A stretch of DNA of 64,000 nt from the NCBI GenBank assembly GCA_951804985.1, contig OX638130.1:121471593-121535592 (forward strand). Direction: 5' to 3'. The notes beneath the pieces are model-generated. The model did no database searches and was not told the DNA's origin. It was given only the letters and a program-made list of their open reading frames with translations. The position numbers were made by a program, and so were the translations under genes. Positions 1 to 10,364 of this stretch are shown piece after piece. The stretch comes from Dryomyza anilis. Its lineage: Eukaryota; Arthropoda; Insecta; Diptera; Dryomyzidae. The stretch's first letter is position 1; the number at the start of each line of letters is the position of its first letter.

Positions 1-663
1 TGAAAAACAAAACCAAATGACAATATTATCGCTGAACATGCAACGAATACAATGAGTGCAGCGAGTGAGCGCAACGAGTAACGAGTGAGCAGACGAACAT
101 TGGCTTTCGACGGCAGTAATGTTGTTGTCGGTATTTATTTCTTTATAAAAAAAATACAACAAGTATTATTTTTCAAAAAAATAAAATGTTTATGGACAAA
201 AACAACGCATTGGTCGAATAGCAATATATCAAATCAAATAATTTTTTTTTTTTTAAATTAAATAATGAAAAAAAAAAATGTTCGAACAAATATTAATATA
301 AAATATTTTATATCAAATGAAATACATTATTTTCTGAAAAAATTAAATAATGAAAAAATGTTGTTCGATAAAAATTTAATATAAAATATTTTATGTATTT
401 CAATATTAATGAAAATTCCTTAGAGTAAGAATGATAAAAAAATGTAAAATGCACTGAGTACCCAGTGTCATAAGCAGTGCATTTCAGTATTTCAATTTTT
501 ATTGTACATCATTATAGATTTTTTCACTACAACTACGTCCTGTTTTTTGTTTTGTGTTGACACTACATGTGTTTTGTTGTTGTGAGCAACAAATTCATTT
601 GATTTGCAAGCATAGAGTCGGCGACAGTAAATGTCTTGAAATAAAGTGAATGTCTTGCAGCTG
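1..663. repeat. Left copy of a long direct repeat (partner at 8109-8600)
   Basis: The sequence is closely similar to 8109-8600 in the same orientation. Shared blocks include 'gaacatgcaacgaatac', the motif 'gtgagcgcaacgagtaacga', the 'cagtgtcataagcag' block and the 'gcgacag' block near the end. The copies differ by substitutions and by AT-rich indels around 230-420. The left edge is cut by the window, so the true length is unknown. It could be the two LTRs of a degraded retrotransposon, two insertions of one element or an old segmental duplication. No LTR hallmark (primer-binding site, gag/pol frame) is visible between the copies. Confidence 0.75.
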
Positions 664-2109
664 TATAATATTTAATTGACTAATATTTTGAGTACAACTG
701 CTTCTGGTGTATGATGGAAAACATAAAAAAATAACCTCAGTGCCTTGAACTTATTTAAATTTAATTTTACTTTAACATAAAATAATTAATAACTTATTTG
801 TACAAACAATTTTCAGTTCAACGACAATATTTCCGTTTCAATTTCATCTACTTCATCGTCACACATAATGGGATTCTTTTCACGCTCTCATGTGTGGCAG
901 CCATAAAACAAACGGCCATAACTTCGTTTTTCGCAACGGTCCAATATAGTACCTACTTGTGTCGGTCGTTCGGTTGGTTGGCTGGCTGGTTATATCCTGT
1001 TTATGGCTGTAGCCGAAATGAAGCATATTTCCAACAATTTCATGACAGAGGTTGAGGAAATAAACCCTATCCATCCTATCACCACAACCATCTCAATGTC
1101 TATTTTAATGAGAAATAATTTCAAAAATTACATTTCCATCCAGTACAACTTGATACAACTACCAACGATGAGTGTCATGTCCGTCGAGGTACTTGGCATC
1201 ACTTCAACCTCGTTGCCCGCCATACAATTATGTCCTTCGACAGGGACATGCTGTGTCCTGTGGGCCCAACACCCACTCTCAGCAGTAAATGTTTCAATTT
1301 AAGTTGCTGTTTTTAATGCGAGTCCTTTCGTAGCTCCCTCGTTTCCTCTCTGCCACTTTCCCACCCTTTGATGTGCTTTGATTGCATCTGTCTCTGTCTC
1401 TGCATTGAGTCGTATAGCATTCAGCAGATACGTCAACGGCATGGCATGTTTCTGATTCTAATGCGGTTACATTTCGGCTGGTTTAAATGTCCTCTTGTTG
1501 TATCATGCGTCCTGCGTCCTCGAATTCGACTTGCTGTTGCCCAATATGAATTTTATATTTTTGTTTTGGTGTGTTTTGAATTTTGTTTTTTATTATGGTA
1601 CCGAAACACTTTATTGTTGTTCTTATTGAAATAAATAACATCAGGTTCATCTGCTTTTGGTGCCACTCCGAGTGTCGGCAGCTGCTGCTGGTTGTTTTTG
1701 TTATTGTTGTTGTATCGTATTATTCCTTTATTTGTTGTTGCCGTTGCCTCAGAGCCCAGTCTATGGTTTTTGGACATGGAAATAAGATGCACCAGAACTT
1801 CAAATATAATTTGGAAACATTTTAGTAATTTTGGTTGCTGTTTCTGTTGCTGCTACTTGGTTTTGTTGTTGCATGTTGGCACATGTTGCGGTAAACTGTT
1901 TTCTGGTTACTTTTGTTTGTCTCCGTGTTCTGCTATTGTTATGTTGTAGTTTTGACAGCAACTTCATTTTGTTGTGACTACGAATTTCGTTGTTTGTTTT
2001 TCTGTTTGCTCTAAACCCCATGACAATTCAAGCTACTTGTTTTGGATATTTGCAGATTAAAGAAATAGAAGTATTTTATGCTATAAGTTGAAGAAAAAAC
2101 TCGAAACTT
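664..2109. other. Low-repeat interval with GTT/TTG-rich cryptic simple DNA
   Basis: This interval is more GC-rich than the neighbouring arrays. From about 1600 to 1960 it is dominated by GTT, TTG and CTG triplets, which read as CAA/CAG-like triplets on the other strand. That composition creates several overlapping open frames rich in Leu/Val/Phe on one strand and Gln/Thr/Asn on the other, which I regard as artefacts. One ATG-started frame (1003-1302) is listed separately. Confidence 0.6.
1003..1302 (+). CDS. Uncharacterised open frame, 99 codons, doubtful
   Basis: I do not recognise a protein family. The frame begins with ATG (MAVAEMKHISNNF...) and ends at TAA. Its first 60 or so codons have a mixed, non-repetitive composition, unlike the Leu- or Gln-biased artefact frames just downstream. 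The start context is not the fly consensus. A possible splice donor follows a GTC GAG codon pair near 1190 (GTACTT), which would end an exon inside the frame. No signal peptide or clear domain is visible. Chance openness in a GC-richer patch is the main alternative. Confidence 0.18.
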   Translation: MAVAEMKHISNNFMTEVEEINPIHPITTTISMSILMRNNFKNYISIQYNLIQLPTMSVMSVEVLGITSTSLPAIQLCPSTGTCCVLWAQHPLSAVNVSI

Positions 2110-3345
2110 GAAAAAATACAGTGAAAAAGTATTTTTAAATAAAAATTAAATTTTTAGTGAGAATTTTTATTTCAAGTGAATAATAGAAGATTGAGTAAAA
2201 AAAATAATTTTTAGTGAAAATTGTATTTTTAGTGAACAATTGAATTTTTAGTGAAAAATTGAATTTTAATGAAAAATTAAAAATTTATTTTTTTGTAAAT
2301 TTGAATTTTTAGTGAACATTTTGATTTATAGTGAAAATTGGAATTATTAGTGAAAATTTGAATTTTTAGTGAAAATTTGAATTTTTTGTGAAAATTTAAA
2401 TTTTTAGTGAAAATTTTAATTTTTATTGAAAATTTTAATTTTTAGTGAAAATTTTAATTTTTAGTGAAAAATTGAATTTTTTTAGTGAAAAATTGAATTT
2501 TTAGTGAATATTTGAATTTTTAGTGAAAATTTGAATAATTTGATTTTTAGTGAAAAATTTAATTTTTATTGAAAAATTGAATTTTAAGTGAAAAATTGAA
2601 TTTTTAGTGATAATTGAATTTTTAGTGAAAAATTGAATTTTTAGTGAAAATTTGAAATTTTAGTAGAAATTTGAATTTTTAGTGAAAATTTGAATTTTTA
2701 GTGAAAAATAGAATTTTTAGTGAAAATTTGAATTTTTAGTGAAAAATAGAATTTTTAGTGAAAAATTTGATTTTTAGTAAAAATTGAGTGAAAAATTGAA
2801 TTTTTAGTGAAAAATGGAATTTTTTGTGAAAAATTGAATTTTTAGTGAAAAATTGAATTTTTTAGTGAAAAATTGAATATTTAGTGAAAATTTGAATTTT
2901 TAGTGAAAAATTGAATTTTTTATGAAAATTTAAATTTTTAGAGAAAAATTTAATTTTTTGTGAAAAAATTGAATTTCTAGTGAAAAATGGAATTTCTAGT
3001 GAAAAATGGAATTTCTAGTGAAATATTAAATTCTTAGTAAAAAATAGAATATTTAGTGAAAAATTGAACTTTTAATGAAAAATGTAATTTTTAGTGAAGA
3101 GTGGAATTTTTATTTAAAAAATTAATTTTTAATGAAGAATTGAATTCCTAGTGAAAGTTTTAATTTTTAGTTAAAATTGAATATTAAGTAAAAAAAATAA
3201 ATTTTTAGTGAACAATTAAATTTTTAGTGAAAAATTGAATTTTTAGTAAAAATTGAATTTTTAGTGAGAAATCTAATTTTTTAGTTAACATTTTTTTTTT
3301 TTAGTACAATTTTTTTTTTTTGTAAAATCAGTTTTTTTTAATTTT
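2110..3345 (+). repeat. Minisatellite array A, 19-bp unit, plus orientation
   Basis: The array is a tandem series of about 65 imperfect 19-bp units, consensus GAATTTTTAGTGAAAAATT, with frequent one-base indels and substitutions, more degenerate at both ends. The unit is nearly self-complementary (TTTTT-AGTG-AAAAA). The same unit in reverse complement forms the array at 5943-6875, so the two can pair across the 2.6 kb between them. No coding potential. Confidence 0.95.
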
Positions 3346-4289
3346 AGAGAAAAGTTCATCATTTAAAATTTTTATTTGTTTACCTTCCAAAATCTTTTTA
3401 TTGCATATCCTTTGCTGCTTTTCCCCAACAGTTCAATGACACTCACCGCACACATGCGACGCCACTCTGCGTTGGCCGCAGAGTCCCTGTCATTGTCCAT
3501 GTCCGTGTCATGCGCGCCCAAAACAAACTTCATGGTGTGTGTGACACACACAGCCTGATTTGTTTATGGGCTACATTGTCTGTTGGTGGCTGTCTTTGTT
3601 GTAGTTGTCATTGTTGCTTTTATTGTCCTTGCTACGTACTGTTGACACTGTGACCCGCAAGTGTGTGGAAGTCACGTGGTTTAGACGTCGACCCATATGC
3701 ATCCGCATCGGAAATGTTGCTGCCATTGTTAAGAAAGTGTTGCTGATTGTTATTGTTGCCAACACATTGCTGTTGCTGTCTTTCCGATTGTCGCAAAAAG
3801 GCTACAAGAACTAAACACAGCGAGTTTAAAATAAGACGAGCAGCGTAAAATGAATAAATTTGGTTCTATTTTAATTTGAAACACATGCGATGTGGCGGCG
3901 GCAAGCGGTGGTGCTCGGATCGATGTTCTGTGTGTGACTTCATTAAACTTCAATGAACAACAAAATTAATTTTATGCAAAATGCTTAGAAATGATGGCAG
4001 CTCTTTGAGATTTGACAAATTCAGCAATAGCTAGGAATACACAGTGGAAATTCATATAATTTTTGTGTTTTAAACGGATAATGTATTTTTCAAAAATCTT
4101 TAATTTTTGTATTCCATATCCTACTAATCGGAATTTAAATCTTTACAACTATTTGAAATAATTTAATTCTTTTTATCTACCGGATCCAAAATTTGTATAA
4201 CTATTTATGAAAATTAATTATTTTCAACTGGTTTTCTAAAAATCTATACCGCGGCTTACGAAAATTGTAATTCGAAAACATCCCCTAAT
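3346..4289. other. Unique GC-richer island inside the first inverted array pair
   Basis: From 3420 to about 3960 the sequence is GC-richer and rich in TGTCA/GTGTC motifs. It then becomes AT-rich. Open frames here are short, start at non-ATG codons and overlap on both strands, so I call no gene. A conserved non-coding or enhancer block is possible, but nothing identifies one. Confidence 0.5.
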
Positions 4290-4645
4290 AAAATGCCAAA
4301 TTTGATCACTTTACGACACCCCGTTTAAAAGATAAAAGAATTTAAGGAAACTTGAAAATATTGTCGAGATTTCTTTGAATTTCTTGGATCGATTAAAATA
4401 ATTAAAACGGTTACTCAAATCTAGAGAAATCACCTTAAAATATGCCAAATTTCCATTCAGAAATTATAACGTTTGATAGAAAATCGAAAAATAAAATATG
4501 CAAACTTTAACTTCTCTGTGACGTTTTGTTTAGAAGTATTGAAGGTTTGAAAAAACTTAAAATGGGTGATGCAATTTTTATGGTTTTCTTCGATTGATTT
4601 AAATAATTTTAATGGTTTCTCAAATCTTGAAAAATAAGCTGTAAA
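4290..4645 (+). repeat. Two diverged tandem copies of a ~0.2 kb segment
   Basis: Two consecutive segments share an ordered set of phrases: an 'aaatatgc/aaaatgcc' start, a GTTTAAAAG/GTTTAGAAG block, a GATTxATTTAAATAATT-like block, then 'ggtttctcaaatc' with a following 'gaaaaat'. Similarity is clear in order but low in identity, so this is an old duplication or a remnant of a repeated element. Confidence 0.4.
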
Positions 4646-4648
4646 ATA

Positions 4649-5365
4649 TACAGTTTAGGGGAAAGAATGTTTTAGAATTTTTTTAATTCGAACATTTAGA
4701 AAACATTTGGAAAACATTTGGAAAACATTTGGAAAACATTTGGAAAACTATCGCTTGTTCTTTCAGCAACATTCGGCGCTTTCCTATTTTCAGCAAACAT
4801 TTTTGCTATTTTAGCCATCTTTTTTGCTACTGTTACAAATTTTTTATTTTGAGTGTAACAATTATGAAATAATTACTTTTTCTAAAGTCTCCTTTGTTTT
4901 TAGTTAAATTGTTTACCGTTTAGAGGAAAGAATGTTTTAATTCGAACATTTACAAAACATTTGGAAAACTATCGCTTGCTCTTTCCGCAACATCCGGCGT
5001 TTTCCTCTTTTCAACAAACATTTTTGCTATTTTAGCCATCTTTTTTGCTACTGTTACACATTTTTTGAGTGTAACAATTATGAAATAATTACTTTTTCTA
5101 AAGTCTCCTTTGTTTTTAGTTGAAATGTTTACCGTTTAGAGGAAAGAATGTTTTAATTCGAATATCTACAAAACATTTGGAAAACATTTGGAAAACTATC
5201 GCTTGCTCTTTCCGCAACATCCGGCGCTTTCCTCAATGCAGCAAATATTTTTGCTATGTTAACCATCTTTTTTGCTTCTGTTACAAATATTTGATTTTGA
5301 GTGTAACATTTATAAAATCATTATTTTTTCCAAAGTTTTATTTGTTTTTAGTTGAAATGTTTATA
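4649..5365 (+). repeat. Tandem triplication of a ~220-260 bp unit
   Basis: Three head-to-tail copies begin near 4649, 4910 and 5127. Each runs through 'ggaaagaatgtttt', one or more 'aacatttggaa' 14-mers, 'ctatcgcttg', a 'gcaacatccggcg' block, 'atttttgctat', 'catcttttttgct' and 'gagtgtaaca'. The first copy is longer because its 14-bp sub-repeat (CATTTGGAAAA) is expanded to four or five units. A related 'atttttgctattttaac' block recurs at about 51895-52000, so this sequence also exists as a dispersed repeat. An open frame at 5120-5392 merely follows copy 3. Confidence 0.9.
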
Positions 5366-5942
5366 TTTTGTTGTTACATTGAAATTTTATAATATTCAAT
5401 TTTCTACAGTGTAATCATCACCGTTCATTTCTTGTCTTTTATGACTTTTGTCACTCATTCACTTCTTCATTTATTCCCTCATTTGTTCAGCAGTGGAAAA
5501 CGGAAAAAAAGCAGTCACTGCGGAAGCAAATAGTCCTTGATTTAGTGCCTTCGCCGGAAGTGACACTCGCAGGCGTTTCAACTGTCACTTGCACCCTAAA
5601 AATACCCAACACCCGCCTCTCGCATTCAAGTCTTTCTAATGAATCTAATCGCATATGTTATTCGTGCGAATGTCACGATGTCTGCTAATGCTTCTTTACC
5701 ACTACCACCCCGAACGTCTTCTGACTTTAATCTTGCATATTGATTTGTCACGGTGTCTCACGTAGTGTCTACGTATGTGGAGCAATAAATTCAAATTCAT
5801 TCGACGCTATTAAAATGTCGACAATGTTGTTTGTTTGTTGTCACGTATATTAAAGATTTTAATTTATTTCAGTGAGAAAATTTGTCATTTATTTTAATAC
5901 ACATCCAAAATACGTAGATACTACTTTTTGAGCTACGAATTC
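5366..5942. other. Unique GC-richer interval
   Basis: Between the triplication and the reverse array lies non-repetitive DNA with dense TGTCAC/GTGTC motifs around 5510-5780. I see no convincing open frame. Confidence 0.5.
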
Positions 5943-6875
5943 AATATTTAACTAAAAATTTATTTTTCACTAAACAATTTTCACTAGGAATTCAATTTTT
6001 CACTTAAAATTCAATTTTTCACTGAAATTACAATTTTTCACTAGAAATTCAAATTTTCACTAAAAATTCAATTATTCACTAAAAATTTAATTGTTCATTA
6101 AAAATTCAATTTTTCACTAAAAATTCAATTTTTCACTAAAAATTCAATTTTTCACTAAAAATTAAATTTTTACTAAAAATTCTATTTTTCACTAAAAATT
6201 CTATTTTTCACTAAAAATTCAATTTTTCACTAAAAATTCAATTTTTCACTATAAATTCAAATTTTCACTAAAAATTCAACTTTTCACTAAAATTCAATTT
6301 TTCACTAAAAAATGAAATTTTTCACTAAAAATATAATTTTTCTCTAAAAATTCAAATTTTCACTGAAAATTCAATTTTTCCCTTAAATTGAAAATGTTTA
6401 CTATAAAATCAAATTTTCACTCAAAATTCAATTTTGAACTAAAATTCAACTTCTCACTATAAATTCCTTTTTCACTAAAAATTAATTATTTAATGGGTCA
6501 CTTAAAATTCCATTATTCACTAAAATTTTAATGTTTCACTAAAAATCCAAGTTTTACTAAAAATTTAATTTTAAATGAAAAATTAAATTTTTAATGAAAA
6601 CTTAAATTTGTCATTAAAAATTTTATTTTTCATTACAAATTTAATTTTTCATTTAAAATTTAATTTTTCATTAAAAATTTAAATTTTCATTAAAAATTTA
6701 ATTTTTCACTAAAAATTTAATTTTTCACTAAAAATTCAATTTTTCACTAAAAATTTAACTTTTCACAAAAAATGCAACAATATTAAATTTTTCGCTAAAA
6801 AATAAAATTTTTCACTAAAAATAAAAATGTTTACTTAAAATCAAAATTTTCACTAAAAATTTAATTTTCTTTTGT
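5943..6875 (-). repeat. Minisatellite array A, 19-bp unit, minus orientation
   Basis: These are reverse-complement units (TTCACTAAAAATTCAATTT) of the same family as 2110-3345, roughly 48 imperfect copies. The core around 6100-6260 is most regular and the right half (6540-6730) carries more CATTAAAAATTTAATTT variants. With the left array it makes an inverted pair 0.9-1.2 kb per arm. Confidence 0.95.
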
Positions 6876-8108
6876 AAAAAGTAACAAAATTTTATAAATA
6901 GCAAAATATAAAAATAAAATTCGCATCAATGCCGCTTAAAATCGCACATTTTCCCACAGAAAATCCCCTCACAACAAAACAACTTATGCTATAATCGTCC
7001 ACAATAATCTTCGAACAACGAATTCTATTAAAAGTTTTTCACTTTACTAGCAGTGCCGACAGTATAAAATACTGTCAATAAATAATTTATAATGCAGCCA
7101 TTCGGCAGTTTCTAGCCTTGGTCAAAGCCAGACCAAGTGCAGCCCTCAGTCCATGCTGGGCAGTATTAACACTTGGCCAAAAAGAAGCAGCGGCAGCCAA
7201 CTTCGAACAGATTTGGAGCCAGACAATTTGTATTAATTTGTTTTTGTGTTATTTTTCGGGATGCTCTGATGCTTGCGGCGATTGAAAATGAAAACAAACT
7301 CAGAAGCTGTCGTCGAGATTCCCCAGATTCAGTGGCTTTCGTCGGAAGGAATGGCAAAAACGCTCAATCATTTAAAAGGCTACACGTTGGCTTAGTATGC
7401 CACAAACTACTTGAAACGTGGGAAAAAATATAAAAAAAAACTCGAAGTAGTAGAATACGAAAGAAGTTTCAAGTTACAAACGGCACAAAAGAAAGCAGAA
7501 ATTGTAGAAAAAAAAGTTTTTCAGCGGAAGTTCTATTCTTTAAAATTCCTTGTATTTGTTTGTTTTCTTTTTCTATTTATTTTTTTTATTACTTTTTTTA
7601 TTTTGCATTCAGTAGCTAATCTTGCATTGAAACCGAACCAAAGTGATAAAAATCAATGGCATATAAAATTGTGTTCAAGGACCAAGGAATGAAGCAGTTG
7701 ATGATGATGCCGTCGGCACCACTACGATGCAGTAAAATGTGCTGGAAAATTTAAATTTATTGAACAAATTTAGGTGATGTTTTAGAGTCGACTGTTGAAT
7801 TGAAAACAAAATATTTAGGAAAAACTAAATAAAATTTAAAATGTTTAACACATATTCGAAACATAGAAAAAAAAGTTAAAAACTAAAACTATAACCACAT
7901 CCGAAAACATTATACAAATTAGACATTTGCACAATTGTATTTGAAGTTCCATGCACATGCACTACTGAACTCTACACTTTTGAATGCATTTTGTAATGAC
8001 AGTCGACAGTATTATGCTGAAGTCTCGCCAGCGATTCCACTTCACTGCAGTACTGGTTTCACTGGTGTCATGTAGTGTCAAGACAATTCTTTCAAGCCAT
8101 CAGTGTAT
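6876..8108. other. Unique interval with overlapping open frames
   Basis: From 7100 to 7430 the DNA is GC-richer and open on both strands (86 codons on +, 63 on -), but both frames lack an ATG at their 5' end and I cannot choose between them. A perfect 8-bp-stem inverted repeat (GACAGTAT...ATACTGTC) lies at about 7058-7076. From 7430 to 7920 it is A/T-rich. The 190 bp before the direct repeat again carry GTGTCA-type motifs. Confidence 0.4.
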
Positions 8109-8600
8109 TGAAAAACAAAACCAAATGACACTACTGTCGCTGAACATGCAACGAATACAGTGAGTGCAGAGAGTGAGCGCAACGAGTAACGAGTGAGAAG
8201 ACAAACATTGAAAACAACAACATATCTTCCGCCCGGCGTTCGACGGCAATACAAAAAACATTATTTAAAAAAAAATGTTAAAACATTTTTTACGCCAAAA
8301 GCAACACTTTGGTCGAAAAGCAATATATCAAAAAATTAAATAATGAAAAAAATTTTGTTCGATATATAAAAATATTAATGAAAATTGCTTAGAGTAAGAT
8401 TGATAAAAAAAATGTAAAATGCACTAAGTACTCGGTGTCATAAGCAGTTCATTTCAGTATTATAGACTTTTGCACCACAGTTTTGTTTTGTTTTGACAGT
8501 ACTTGTTGCTTTGTTTTTGTGATCAACACATTTATTTGAGTTTGAAGCATAGAGTTGGCGACAGGTAAAGTTTTGAAATGCATGTCTTGTAGTGGATTTA
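8109..8600. repeat. Right copy of the long direct repeat
   Basis: This is the partner of 1-663 in the same orientation. It is shorter mainly because AT-rich stretches present in the left copy (around 230-420) are missing. The match ends shortly after a 'gcgacag' block and an 'aatgcatgtcttg' phrase. Confidence 0.75.
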
Positions 8601-9817
8601 GAGGAAGAATGTAAATGCATTTGTACAAATGTCTAATACAAATAATTAAATTGATCGATATCCCAATCGCTTGATGAATCGATTGACTGAAAATCTTTTT
8701 TAGTCCAAGACAAGTCCAGACTTCTCAAGAAGCTTTCGAATCTGTTTTTAAATAGATTTTCTTATAAAACGGTCTTCTTATGAAATGATTAAAACAATTT
8801 CGGTTTTAAAATGATTTTAAATTGATTTCTTAATATAAAAAATCTGTTTAAATTTAAAAACTACTGCCACTGCTGCTTTCGAGCTTTTTTACAACACATC
8901 ATTTGACGGTTTATTTAAGGAATATAAAAAAAAAGAAGAAAATTCAAAAAAAAAAAAAACAACAGAAATTAAATTTCCTCTACATTTCTTTGCACTTTGT
9001 ATTGTTTTGTCTGATTCAGTTGAAATTGTTGTTGTTTGTGTTACATTTTTTGTTGCTGTTGTATATGTAGCTTTTGATGTTGTTATTATTGTTGCTGTTG
9101 TTGTTTTGGTTGAAACGACGAATGTGGCTGGATGTTGTTGCAACAAGGCATTTTCATCCTTTTAGCCGTTTATTTCACTGATGTTGTTAAGTTTATGTTG
9201 CCAAATTTGCTGCTGGCAAGGCAGACAAATAGATGCACAGAGAGATAGAAAGACAGACATATATAAAGGCAGACAGAGTTATAGACAGACTCACACACCG
9301 ACAAAGATACAGACTACGAGTCTGTTACTAATTTAATTAGGTCATTGTAGATTTTTTTACTATTTTCATTTTTATTATGAAGATGAATATTAAATGAAAA
9401 AAAAATATGAAATAAAAAATATTTTTTAATATAAAAAGTTTTTAATGTGAAATTTAAGGATCTAATATATTATATTATCTACCGCCCAACGTTTTATTTT
9501 AAATTATACTTAAAATTTACATTAAAACCGTTTTATATTAAAACATATTTTTATTTCATATATTTTATTTATCTTATTTTTTTTTGTGTCATTTAGATTT
9601 TCGTCAGACAGAAGTCGAAAGACCTAATATTATTAAAATGCAAAATATTCATTGAAACACAATGTGTCTTTAATATGCAACCATGGTGATAGAATCCTCT
9701 GTCTCATTTTCAATGGTAGTGTCTCATAAAAAAAATTTTAAAAATGTGAAAAAATTAAAAAAAACTTATAAAGTTAGAAGAAGAAAAATACATTTTATAG
9801 TGTAGTCAGCGAAAAGT
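8601..9817. other. AT-rich interval with TTG-rich and GACA-rich tracts
   Basis: A GTT/TTG-rich stretch (about 9020-9120) reads as Thr/Gln-rich on the minus strand and is treated as simple DNA, not a gene. From 9220 to 9310 there is a degenerate GACA/AGAC tract of the kind seen next to mini-me elements. The rest is A/T-rich with nothing recognisable. Confidence 0.6.
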
Positions 9818-10345
9818 AGGGGAGACCGGGGCTAAGTCGACACTTTTTTTTTCAATGCTAATTTCGATCACCATATCAATGACATAGGATAAAAATAATA
9901 ATACAGTTGAATAGATTGATTCATTAGCTAAAAATGTTCCATAAGCTGTAAAGATCTACAATATTTAGTTTCCACGAAACAAATGCAAATGCGACACAAC
10001 CTCAAACCTGCTTCTGAAAATAGGCTGGGGCAAAGTCAACACTACCCACTTTTCCCGCGAATGCACATTTTTGCTGATGTCTTTCAGATTGATTGAATTA
10101 TATATTCCAAGATAAAACTATTCGTGCTGTTTTATTCTGGTCCCGCGAAATTGTTTGACTATTATTCATATTATTCACATTTTATCTATTTTTTGCAAGA
10201 ACTTCTAAAATCATGGTCAAATGATTGATAAGTCTCAATATATTGTAAGAACTCATAGAACAAAAAGTTTCATAAATTGTATTTTCTAGGAATCTACTTT
10301 GACCAAATGCTTATGTGTCGACTTTACTGCACGAGACTTAGTCTA
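9818..10345. mobile_element. Possible small DNA element with GGGGxxAAGTCGAC ends
   Basis: The left edge reads 'ggggagaccggggctaagtc' followed by GACAC. Near 10303-10330 the reverse complement of a related end occurs (GTGTCGACTTTA...). An internal 'ggctggggcaaagtc' lies at about 10022. The same end signature, as 'gggtaaagtggg' and its complement, recurs at 58880, 61578 and 61770. I infer a non-autonomous element of about 0.5 kb. I cannot assign a superfamily and no target duplication is clear. Confidence 0.35.
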
Positions 10346-10364
10346 ATATTATTGACATAAAAAT

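Noticed and set aside
2110..6875. CRISPR-like appearance of regularly spaced repeats
   Set aside because: The 19-bp units are contiguous with no unique spacers, units are degenerate, and the context is eukaryotic.
7058..7100. TATA box (TATAAAA at 7063)
   Set aside because: It is the centre of a perfect inverted repeat in AT-rich DNA, with no initiator at the expected distance.
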